Under the pieces are notes generated by a model, which searched no databases, was not told the origin of the DNA, and was given only the letters and a program-made list of their open reading frames with translations. Positions 1 to 6,603 of a stretch of 11,684 nucleotides of DNA are shown here, piece by piece (within the stretch, counting starts at the first letter, position 1; every line of letters starts with the position of its first letter). A program made the position numbers and the translations under genes. Source of the stretch: Nanobdellota archaeon (GTDB taxonomy: Archaea; Nanobdellota; Nanobdellia; Woesearchaeales; UBA12501); contig JAHJCS010000111.1 of assembly GCA_018812465.1 (NCBI GenBank), forward strand, positions 1 through 11,684, written 5' to 3'.

Positions 1-822
1 CTTTCCTATCTCTTCAAGAAGAACGCAAAGATAATGATTTCCAATCATATTGAGTTTTTTCCTTTCATCTCTCCAATAGATGCATTCCTCGACTGCTTTC
101 ATCAATGATTCGGATATCTTGTATTTCTTCATCAGATCTTTCTTATCAGGTTTAGATATTTCTGCGTACTTTTCTGTTTCATGCCTTCTTATAAAGTAAT
201 CTTTACTGAGTATTTTTGTATGAGAGTAATTATTCCCCAGCCAGAAATATTTTTTAGCGTGATTTTCAATATTTGCGCCAAAGTCCTTGTTCTTTCTTAT
301 TGATAGCAGCTCTTTTTGCTCTCTCTGTATAAATGATTCTTTTGCTGGCGCTGTCAGCTTAAAGAAATCCTGAGGATCTGCTATTGCCTTCAGCCAGTTC
401 TCAAAATAGAAATCGAGAGTATTGGCTAGAGCAGGGATAGAATACTGGCCAACATAAGCAGTGTAGAATCCATGGTAAAGAGAATGCATCTCTTTTTCTG
501 AGAGCATAGTAAGGTTCCTGATTTTCTTTATTTCCGATTTATACGCTGATTTTTTCTCTTCCCAAGCAGATGCAAGCTTCAGGATCTCAAGAGGATTATC
601 AAAAAAGAACCTGCCTACCCTGTCAAGGTCCTCTTCAGCAAATCCATATCTGCCATTCCTGTCTTTTATGAAAAGACTCCCAATTGAATAGCCTAGCCCA
701 TATCTTGCCCTTGCAAATACCTCTATAGCAGGCCATATCAGATGAGGTGTCATTGGCATGTCATGCGGATACCAGGTATATGACAGGATAGAATTAATTT
801 TAGGTTCATCTTGTCTTTCCAT
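1..822 (-). CDS. PEP-utilising-enzyme-like protein, N-terminal 274 residues (3' end outside window)
   Basis: The frame is open from an ATG at 822 to the window edge, giving 274 residues; the C-terminus lies to the left of position 1. A GGAGAG ribosome site sits just upstream of the ATG, which supports this start. The N-terminal module (about residues 10-70) has an aromatic-rich segment (YTWYPHDMPMTPHLIWP) and then an F-x-x-x-EED block. The middle is helical, with the segment HAKKYFWLGNNYSHT (about 187-201). The same order is visible in the two mobile-domain units at 5308-8253, so a C-terminal phosphohistidine mobile domain is expected outside the window, but this is inference. No ATP-grasp motif is seen. 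It is the fourth gene of the operon starting at 3915 and lies 21 bp after the histidine phosphatase gene. The substrate is unknown. A divergent pseudo-enzyme is possible. Confidence 0.7.
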   Translation of the reverse strand, partial: MERQDEPKINSILSYTWYPHDMPMTPHLIWPAIEVFARARYGLGYSIGSLFIKDRNGRYGFAEEDLDRVGRFFFDNPLEILKLASAWEEKKSAYKSEIKKIRNLTMLSEKEMHSLYHGFYTAYVGQYSIPALANTLDFYFENWLKAIADPQDFFKLTAPAKESFIQREQKELLSIRKNKDFGANIENHAKKYFWLGNNYSHTKILSKDYFIRRHETEKYAEISKPDKKDLMKKYKISESLMKAVEECIYWRDERKKLNMIGNHYLCVLLEEIGK

Positions 823-843
823 TTTCTCTCTCCGATATCAATC

Positions 844-1440
844 TCACTTAATTGAACAGTTTAATTGCGCATGAGGTATCTCAATCACTCTTTCATCTGG
901 ATGATAAATGAAGTTCTGGCCTTCCTTAAAGTAAAGTCCGCCCATTAGAAGATCTATCCCTGCATTACCCAGTTCATGCATAATGTAACATTCTAAATTC
1001 GGGCCATGAGATATTGCTTCTATCCTAAGATTGTCATTTGGGTCATGAACCTTAACCAGTTCACAGATGAACTTGGCAAGATTGCCCCCTATAGTTCTCA
1101 TTGCTTCTGATTCATTATCAAAACAGTATTTGACTGCATCTGCATAAGATAAATCTGAAGGCCAACCATTTTTCAGATGCGGCACAATAGAATCAAGAAT
1201 ATTTTTTCCGCCAAACTCTGCTGGTTTTATCATGGGTTCACGCCCAGCACCTTCAAAGATACACTTAATGGTCTCTCTTGTTCTGTTCGCATTTGAATGA
1301 TATCCAATCATCTCTAATGAAGGTATTTCAATGGTTCTGCCAATAACTCTTGCATGTTCAATTCCGTCTGGTGTCAGTTTGTCTCCATCTTTTTCACAGT
1401 GTCTCCTTATTGAGATTATCAGACCTGGTTGCGTGTTCAT
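844..1440 (-). CDS. histidine phosphatase (phosphoglycerate-mutase-like) family protein
   Basis: This 198-residue protein has the marks of the histidine phosphatase superfamily. An RH pair (R13-H14, in ISIRRHCEKDG) replaces the usual RHGE with RHCE. An N-R-T-R-E block at 52-56 supplies the conserved phosphate-pocket arginine, and a second catalytic histidine is in SHGPNLE (H145). Family members form a phosphohistidine intermediate and dephosphorylate small metabolites, sugars or proteins; the substrate cannot be read from the sequence. The length matches the minimal fold, with no signal peptide, so it is probably cytoplasmic. Its ATG overlaps the radical SAM stop by four bases (ATGA), which indicates translational coupling, and a GAGG lies upstream inside that gene. 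The following gene encodes a PEP-mobile-domain-like protein, so a role in handling a phosphorylated product or phosphohistidine is an attractive guess only. Confidence 0.85.
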   Translation of the reverse strand: MNTQPGLIISIRRHCEKDGDKLTPDGIEHARVIGRTIEIPSLEMIGYHSNANRTRETIKCIFEGAGREPMIKPAEFGGKNILDSIVPHLKNGWPSDLSYADAVKYCFDNESEAMRTIGGNLAKFICELVKVHDPNDNLRIEAISHGPNLECYIMHELGNAGIDLLMGGLYFKEGQNFIYHPDERVIEIPHAQLNCSIK

Positions 1441-2777
1441 TTTTTTAATCCTCTGATATAATTGACATCAAAAGAAGTCCCATATCCCCTTCCGATCATC
1501 AATGCTCTTGTCTGTCGGACAAGCCTCTCCATTTCATCAAAATCAACTGAGGTAAAATATTTTGTATAAATTCTTGTTAAAGCATTATAATCAAATATAT
1601 CATCTTTGCTAAGGTCTCCAGAGTATTCTCCTGCAGCAACGGCATTCCCTGCTAATCTTCTGAACATTCCAGTGCCGAAGAAAGGAATAGCATGGCTTGC
1701 AAGTATCTTTGTTATGTGAGGGTTATCTCCAGCAAGGTATTTTATATACTCAAAAGTGGCGTTTGCGCTTTCATATGTTTCTCCAGTCAATCCATATAAG
1801 ATATTTGCATGTATATTTATCCCTTCATCAGTGAGCAGTTTTATCGCTCTTTTTATATCTGCAAATGTAGCTTTTTTCCCGACATTTCTCAGTACATCAT
1901 CATTTGGAGTCTCTATCCCAATAACAACTTCTTTTGTCCCAAGCGCTTTTAAGGTCTTTACAACATGATTATCCACTAAATCCGCACAGATGAGAAACTT
2001 CCAGTTGGTATCCGTCAAATCTTCAGGTCTTGTTTTAAACAAAGCTTTCAGATATCCTGAATATGCAGTTTCTCCAACTTCCCAGATATAATCAAAACCA
2101 TAACTTTTCAGGATTCTTACCTGTTCCCACATATTTTTAGGATTCATCACTTTTAGTTTATGGTCTATTGAACAGAAATCACAAATGCTCTCTTTTTCAG
2201 CTTTCATGCACCCCCTAATGCCTGAAACAGGAACAGATTGAGGTTGCAGGTTTTCCCTGTCAGTCAAAGACTCTAAATCAAACAAAGTTATCAACTGAGC
2301 ATTTCTTCTAACACTACTTTCAACAACTTTGCCATCTTCATTTCTATAAACCAAATTAGGAGTATTTCTTCCAGCAGTTCCCAAGACAATTTCAGGAAGA
2401 ACATCTTCCCCATCGTTAACAACTGCATAATCAACAAAAGATCTGTTTGTAATAATCCTCTTCCCTAGATGAGTTATATTGGGTCCTCCTATTATTGTCG
2501 TTGCGCCTTTTTTCTTGGCATGTTCCAAGATCCTGAGAGCTTGACCATAATTTGAAAAGAATGAGGTTGCCCCCACAAAATCTGTGTTTCCAACTTGTGC
2601 TAATGTTCGTTCAATAGGTTGATTTAACCCGTCAATCACCTCAACTTCAACCCCAGGCATTCTCTGTTTGATTGTATTAGCCAAAAGAAGCAGCCCCACA
2701 GGAAAAGAGATATTGTCTTCAAACTGCTCAACGTTATACCCCTTATCAAAAGGCGGCCTAATCAGTTGGACTTTCAT
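1437..2777 (-). CDS. B12-binding-domain radical SAM protein with CX8CX2C cluster
   Basis: This is a 446-residue radical SAM enzyme. Residues 1-135 look like a cobalamin-binding Rossmann domain (RPPF start, EVEVIDGLN, FVGATSFFS, TTIIGGPN). The usual DxHxxG cobalt-ligand motif is not visible, so cobalamin may bind base-off without a protein ligand, or not at all. The [4Fe-4S] ligands are C190, C199 and C202, giving CX8CX2C instead of the common CX3CX2C. VGIE-like strands follow (VVIGIETPNDD, about 284-294). Such enzymes use SAM to start radical chemistry, often methylation; the substrate is unknown. The ATG lies 4 bp after the preceding stop, and its AGGTGA ribosome site includes that stop codon, so it is tightly coupled to the secreted beta-rich protein. 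The downstream gene overlaps by ATGA. The family call is secure; the reaction is not. Confidence 0.88.
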   Translation of the reverse strand: MKVQLIRPPFDKGYNVEQFEDNISFPVGLLLLANTIKQRMPGVEVEVIDGLNQPIERTLAQVGNTDFVGATSFFSNYGQALRILEHAKKKGATTIIGGPNITHLGKRIITNRSFVDYAVVNDGEDVLPEIVLGTAGRNTPNLVYRNEDGKVVESSVRRNAQLITLFDLESLTDRENLQPQSVPVSGIRGCMKAEKESICDFCSIDHKLKVMNPKNMWEQVRILKSYGFDYIWEVGETAYSGYLKALFKTRPEDLTDTNWKFLICADLVDNHVVKTLKALGTKEVVIGIETPNDDVLRNVGKKATFADIKRAIKLLTDEGINIHANILYGLTGETYESANATFEYIKYLAGDNPHITKILASHAIPFFGTGMFRRLAGNAVAAGEYSGDLSKDDIFDYNALTRIYTKYFTSVDFDEMERLVRQTRALMIGRGYGTSFDVNYIRGLKK

Positions 2778-2781
2778 TCTT

Positions 2782-3915
2782 TCACCTACTAAAATTTACC
2801 ACAGCCTGAACTGTTGTTGTCGGCTTCTGATTATCATCCAGATTGTCATTGTACTCTGCTGTCATCTGCACCTGGCCCATCACATTCTGATAACTGACAG
2901 GAACAACAAGGCTTCCTCCAAATTTCACTGCTGTTGAACCAGGCAGTCCAGAAGGTGTGTTCTCTGTGTATCTTCCAAACAGTATCGGCCTTGCTCTCTC
3001 GCTTGACAGCGGCTCTGGAAGCATATAAGCTCCTTCAACAAACCAGTATTGGTCTCTTACCTGCCTGAAGAATAATGACCTTGCATCTGATTCTGGAATA
3101 AATTCATATGAAAGAGGAGGATCTGCCAAGAATAGATTAAGCTCAGGGATTATTGTGTGCCTTCCTCCAGCATTTGTGAAGTTAGGTATGTGGATCCCGT
3201 CCATCACTCTGCCATAAGGCCTGTTTGATGTAAAGTATGCAATGTCTTTTGCCCCTAATTCATCAAAAACAACCATTGCCTGCACACCATATCCTGCGCT
3301 GAGAAGATTATCTCCTCTCAGTGCAATGACATAAGAATCATCATTGTCAAGACCAGCAGTCCCTGCTCCGAAAGAGCCATTTGTTATAAGTCTTGAATCA
3401 GGCATGTTCAGTATTGCCCATGTGTTAAGCCTTGATATATCTCCATCTGCATTCTCAAGTTCTGAGTAAGAGACAAAGAACTTATGGCCTTTTATGTCAA
3501 GCATTGCATAAGGAAGCACAAGCCTTTCTGTATCTGAACTTCCAGTCAGCAGACCAAGATCAAGTCCATCTGTTGGATGAAGCTCTATTCCGAACTTTGA
3601 CTTTGGTGAATAATTCAGATCTCCTGTATCTACATTATGAATCAATTTAATAGAGACTGGATCAAGTATTCTTGCTTCAAGTCCAACATCAACATTATGT
3701 GTTTCATCTCCTTGTTCAGGAAACACAGCAGTGTCCCTGACTCCAAAGTTGACATCACTATACCTTGCATTGAGCCATGACATGCTTGTCCTCTGATCCT
3801 GGCTCATTGTTGTCTGGTATTCCATCCTTGTCTTTAGGTCAATGTCCTGAGCAGATGCTGCTCCTGCTACTCCAATTCCTAGAGCTGCAGCTATTATGGC
3901 AATTGTTTTCTTCAT
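2782..3915 (-). CDS. secreted beta-strand-rich, outer-membrane-protein-like protein
   Basis: I do not recognise a specific family for this 377-residue protein. The N-terminus is a textbook Sec signal peptide: MKK, a hydrophobic run to about residue 19, and an ASA|QD cleavage site after residue 22. The mature part has no further hydrophobic helix. It is made of short alternating polar/apolar segments separated by Gly/Asn/Asp turns (for example VSIKLIHNVDTG, KFGIELHPTDGLDLGLLTG, AVKFGGSLVVPVSY, GQVQMTAEYNDN). It ends in VQAVVNFSR, reminiscent of the aromatic last strand of bacterial outer-membrane barrels. That pattern suggests a beta-barrel or a secreted beta protein, which is unexpected in an archaeon. 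GAGGTG lies 4 bp before the ATG. It is the first gene of the operon and diverges from the TrmB regulator. A surface or S-layer-associated protein is the alternative. Confidence 0.7.
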   Translation of the reverse strand: MKKTIAIIAAALGIGVAGAASAQDIDLKTRMEYQTTMSQDQRTSMSWLNARYSDVNFGVRDTAVFPEQGDETHNVDVGLEARILDPVSIKLIHNVDTGDLNYSPKSKFGIELHPTDGLDLGLLTGSSDTERLVLPYAMLDIKGHKFFVSYSELENADGDISRLNTWAILNMPDSRLITNGSFGAGTAGLDNDDSYVIALRGDNLLSAGYGVQAMVVFDELGAKDIAYFTSNRPYGRVMDGIHIPNFTNAGGRHTIIPELNLFLADPPLSYEFIPESDARSLFFRQVRDQYWFVEGAYMLPEPLSSERARPILFGRYTENTPSGLPGSTAVKFGGSLVVPVSYQNVMGQVQMTAEYNDNLDDNQKPTTTVQAVVNFSR

Positions 3916-3970
3916 TTTACACCTCAGATTACCTAGAACACACCCTTTCTTTCTTGTAAAGTACTGTTCA

Positions 3971-3984
3971 TTTAAATAATTTAT
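3971..3984 (-). promoter_or_regulatory. TATA box for the locus A operon
   Basis: On the minus strand the sequence reads AAATTATTTAAAT here, an acceptable archaeal TATA element. A start site about 26 bp downstream (near 3950) would give a leader of roughly 35 nt, enough to hold the GAGGTG ribosome site at 3920-3925. The element lies immediately beside the palindrome at 3988-3999. Confidence 0.5.
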
Positions 3985-3987
3985 TTC

Positions 3988-3999
3988 CCCCTTAAGGGG
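3988..3999. promoter_or_regulatory. perfect palindrome CCCCTTAAGGGG, probable TrmB operator
   Basis: This perfect 12-bp palindrome sits between divergent TATA boxes, 15 bp from the plus-strand TATA core and only a few bases from the minus-strand one. A near copy (CCCCTTAGGTGG, 10 of 12 matching) lies at exactly the same distance from the TATA box of the second TrmB gene. A dimeric winged-helix protein is the natural ligand, so autoregulation and control of the divergent operon are inferred. Confidence 0.65.
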
Positions 4000-4007
4000 T
4001 TAAGATA

Positions 4008-4022
4008 GAAAGATTTATATAT
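4008..4022 (+). promoter_or_regulatory. strong archaeal promoter of the first TrmB gene (leaderless)
   Basis: GAAAGATTTATATAT is a near-ideal A-rich BRE plus TATA box. The first T of the TTTATATA core (4014) is 30 bp before the ATG at 4044, so transcription should begin at or next to the start codon. No Shine-Dalgarno is present, in keeping with a leaderless mRNA. The same 13-base stretch occurs before the second TrmB gene with identical spacing. Confidence 0.8.
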
Positions 4023-4043
4023 CAAAAACACAGCCTAATAGGT

Positions 4044-5186
4044 ATGAACACAAAGATATTGCAGGGAATAGGCTTGACAGAAGGTGAATCAAAGGTCTAC
4101 ATGGCCTTGTTAGAGCTTGGAACAACCACAACAGGCCCCATCGTGAAGAAATCCGGAGTTTCTGCCTCAAAAGTCTATGAGATCCTGAACAAGCTGACAG
4201 ACAAAGGCCTTGTAAGCCATATAATCCAGGCAAAGACAAAGTATTTCAGAGCAGCTGATCCAGAAAGGATAGTTGATTATCTTGATGAAAAAGAGAAAGA
4301 GATTGCGGACAAAAAAGAAGAGATGAAGAAGCTTGTTCCAGAACTAAAGGCAGTACTTACGGAGAAAGAAAGAAGAGAAGCAGAAGTCATCGAAGGGAGG
4401 AAAGGGATTGAGAACATCTTCCGGAACATAATCTCTGAGCTGAAGAAAGGAGATGAGTATTATATGATGGGCGCGAACTACGGCGAGGAAGATGAAGCAA
4501 TAAAGAGATTCTTTGAGGAATATCATGCAGAAAGAATCAAGAAAGGGATAAAAGTCAGGATAATGTTCAATTATGATGTCAAAGACATTGTTGAGCCGAT
4601 AAAGAGACTGTCAGAGATAAAGAACATGCCGCAGGACATAAAGACGCCCATGCAGATAGTGATATGGAAAGACAATATAACAATAATAATCTGGCAGAAC
4701 AAACCAATGGCTTTCACTGTGAGCAACAAGAACATCGCTGATTCATTCAAGGCTTACTTTGACTCTTACTGGAGCCAGGAGACAAAAGTCCTGAGAGGCC
4801 TTGACGCAATAGAGAGGATATTTGACGAGATGCTTGAGGCAGGCCAATGTGATTTCATAGGCGCAAGAGGTTACTTTATGGACAAAAGGCCTGATTACAT
4901 CAATGAATGGGAGAAAAAGGCAATAAGAACAGGTTTCAAGATGAGGAATATAGTTGATCCAGATATAAAAGGCCATAGGATAACAGCATTTCCGTTTGTT
5001 GAGACAAAATATACGCTGCCAAAAGAATTCAGCACATTGAGCGTCTTCTGGATATACGGCAGCAGGGTAGTCATAAGCAACTGGATGCAGGAAGGGCCTA
5101 TTATAGTGGTAATAGAGAACAAGCAGCTCCATGACATGTATCAGGAGCAGTTCAATCTTCTGTGGGATAAGGGAATCAGGATGTGA
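4044..5186 (+). CDS. TrmB-family transcriptional regulator with two effector domains
   Basis: Residues 1-72 form the TrmB-type winged helix-turn-helix (LTEGESKVYMALLELG, then SASKVYEILNKLTDKGLVSH). A charged coiled coil at about 75-115 gives dimerisation. Residues 116-243 are the usual TrmB effector domain (EGRKGIENIFRNIISELKKG, YHAERIKKGIKVRIMFN, ending IADSFKAYFDSYW). Residues 248-375 repeat that domain (RGLDAIERIFDEMLEAG, GPIIVVIENKQLHDMYQEQF-NLLW). The protein is therefore about 130 residues longer than the 250-residue regulator at 9463. Family members bind sugars or similar ligands and repress or activate neighbouring operons; the ligand here is unknown. The start is fixed by the promoter 30 bp upstream. 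The gene ends TGA-TAA and is followed by a fragment of another effector domain. Confidence 0.9.
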   Translation: MNTKILQGIGLTEGESKVYMALLELGTTTTGPIVKKSGVSASKVYEILNKLTDKGLVSHIIQAKTKYFRAADPERIVDYLDEKEKEIADKKEEMKKLVPELKAVLTEKERREAEVIEGRKGIENIFRNIISELKKGDEYYMMGANYGEEDEAIKRFFEEYHAERIKKGIKVRIMFNYDVKDIVEPIKRLSEIKNMPQDIKTPMQIVIWKDNITIIIWQNKPMAFTVSNKNIADSFKAYFDSYWSQETKVLRGLDAIERIFDEMLEAGQCDFIGARGYFMDKRPDYINEWEKKAIRTGFKMRNIVDPDIKGHRITAFPFVETKYTLPKEFSTLSVFWIYGSRVVISNWMQEGPIIVVIENKQLHDMYQEQFNLLWDKGIRM

Positions 5187-5197
5187 TAAAGCGGACA

Positions 5198-5311
5198 ATG
5201 ATCCCAGACTGGGCAAAGGATGAGCCTATAATTGGAGTCATTGATAACAAGGAGATTGCAGAATCATACAGGAATTGATTTGAGATAGTGAGGGGGATGG
5301 CTGGGGGTTAG
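5198..5311 (+). pseudogene. remnant of a TrmB effector-domain C-terminus
   Basis: In a frame different from the preceding gene, this stretch reads IPDWAKD then EPIIGVIDNKEIAESYRN, stop (TGA 5276-5278), FEIVRGMAGG, stop. It lines up with the last 30 residues of both effector domains of the neighbouring regulator (NWMQEGPIIVVIENKQLHDM, then YQEQFNLLW; and PMAFTVSNKNIADSFKAYFD). The TGA falls where an aromatic residue is expected, and nothing upstream supplies the rest of a domain. It is best read as debris of a third TrmB domain or of a lost neighbouring gene. The 26-codon ATG frame inside it is not credible as a gene. Confidence 0.7.
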
Positions 5312-6534
5312 AGTTTCCTCACAACACCATTATTCGCATCAACCTCAACTAGATCTCCTGTCTTGAACACTCTTGTTGCCTTGTATGTGCTTACTATACA
5401 GGGTATGCCAAACTCTCTTGAGACAAGCGCTGCATGGGATAATATCCCTCCTTCATCTGTCACAATAGCGGATGCCTTCTGGCATGCAACTATGACTTCA
5501 GGCCTTGTATTGCCTGCAACAAGGATATCTCCTCTTTTCATCTCATCAATCTGCTTTGCTATATTCTTTCCAAGCTCAAGGACCTTCACTCTGCCTTTCT
5601 TATAGCCCTTGTTCGCTATAGTGCCTTTTAATTCAGTTACATCTAAATCCTCTTTAGGCAGGTATTTCTCCTCAAACTCCTCTGCTTCTTTGCCTGCAAA
5701 CAGAGCAGGAACATCATCCTTGATTCTGTATATGGATAACTGCATCCTCTTTAAGACTTCCTGCTTGTCAACAGGCTTATTCTCAAGGAAAAAAGCATTG
5801 ATCTCCTCATTCATCAGATATCTTGCCTCTCTAGGGCCTATGTTCATCCTATGCGCAAACTCATCATAGAACCTGCCTAGAACAGACACTCCCTTGACAA
5901 AATAGGTTCTTATGTGCATTCTCTGATGAGAGTAATATCCAGCAACATTTATCAGATGTCTCAGATGCTTTGGAATCTTGTTCTCTTCATAGACCTTATT
6001 TCTCGCTTCTTCTACCTCTTTTTTGACAGGAAATAATGCCTTTTTCTTCTTATCAAGAATATGGTCCTCAAAGTCAATGATATGCTTTATCCTGTTTATG
6101 TAATATTTCTTATAAAACAGGTCAAAGTCCTCATATGAAGCAAGATAGCTGTACCTCAATATATGCAGATCCAGTTTATCATTGAAAGAACGCACACTTC
6201 CTATTGTCCTGCTCATTCTGGGAAGCTCTTTCAATATATGCTCGTCTTCATTCTCAAACAACTGCTTGAGAGCATTGTTCTTTCTGATTATCATGGCAAG
6301 ATCCAGCAGTCCTGATTCCTCTTCTTCAACAAGTGTTGCTCCTTCTTGTATAAGCAATTTCTCAAGGATTTCATGCTGTTTGAGTCCAGAAATCCCCATC
6401 TTCTCCAGTTCTTTTGCTATCTCTTTCTCTAATGCAAAGGATATGCCTGGCTGTGATACATTGAAATAACCATACATCTCCCTTATCTTGCTGAACAATA
6501 GATTGAATAATCTCAACAATTCCCTGATTTCCAT
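5308..6534 (-). CDS. PEP-utilising mobile-domain protein, second unit downstream of an in-frame TAG
   Basis: From the first ATG this is 408 residues; the frame is open 22 codons further, to the TAG at 6601-6603. Residues about 1-290 are helical and match the middle part of the neighbouring family members (LHILRYSYLASYEDFDLF, LRHLINVAGYYSHQRMHIR). Residues about 300-408 are a PEP-utilising mobile domain with the phosphohistidine motif EGGILSHAALVSREFGIPCI (H367) and a D-A-N-N-G-V-V ending. No ATP-grasp or PEP/TIM-barrel domain is present, so it is not a complete PEP synthase or PPDK. The N-terminal module normal for the family is missing and is found instead on the end of the preceding frame. 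No ribosome site precedes the ATG, and the 22 upstream codons read like protein (LSDLSEYINSLDLKH). It is probably the second half of an interrupted protein. Confidence 0.75.
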   Translation of the reverse strand: MEIRELLRLFNLLFSKIREMYGYFNVSQPGISFALEKEIAKELEKMGISGLKQHEILEKLLIQEGATLVEEEESGLLDLAMIIRKNNALKQLFENEDEHILKELPRMSRTIGSVRSFNDKLDLHILRYSYLASYEDFDLFYKKYYINRIKHIIDFEDHILDKKKKALFPVKKEVEEARNKVYEENKIPKHLRHLINVAGYYSHQRMHIRTYFVKGVSVLGRFYDEFAHRMNIGPREARYLMNEEINAFFLENKPVDKQEVLKRMQLSIYRIKDDVPALFAGKEAEEFEEKYLPKEDLDVTELKGTIANKGYKKGRVKVLELGKNIAKQIDEMKRGDILVAGNTRPEVIVACQKASAIVTDEGGILSHAALVSREFGIPCIVSTYKATRVFKTGDLVEVDANNGVVRKL

Positions 6535-6600
6535 ATGCTTCAGGTCCAGGGAATTGATGTACTCTGACAGATCAGATAATTTCCCGCATAAATCCCTGCA

Positions 6601-6603
6601 CTA
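6601..6603 (-). other. in-frame TAG separating two mobile-domain units
   Basis: The frame of the gene starting at 8253 and that of the gene starting at 6534 are the same (1719 bases apart, divisible by three), and only this TAG lies between them. Read through, they would form one protein of about 982 codons. Among the complete genes of the window, all others stop with TGA (five) or TAA (four); this is the only TAG. Confidence 0.8.

Noticed and set aside
3432..3959. Plus-strand open frames inside the beta-rich protein gene and similar frames opposite other genes
   Set aside because: They are antisense shadows of convincing genes, with low-complexity Leu/Ser-rich translations and no promoter or ribosome site.
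5198..5278. 26-codon ORF MIPDWAKDEPII as a small gene
   Set aside because: It matches the tail of the TrmB effector domain and similarity continues past its stop, so it is a fragment and not a gene.
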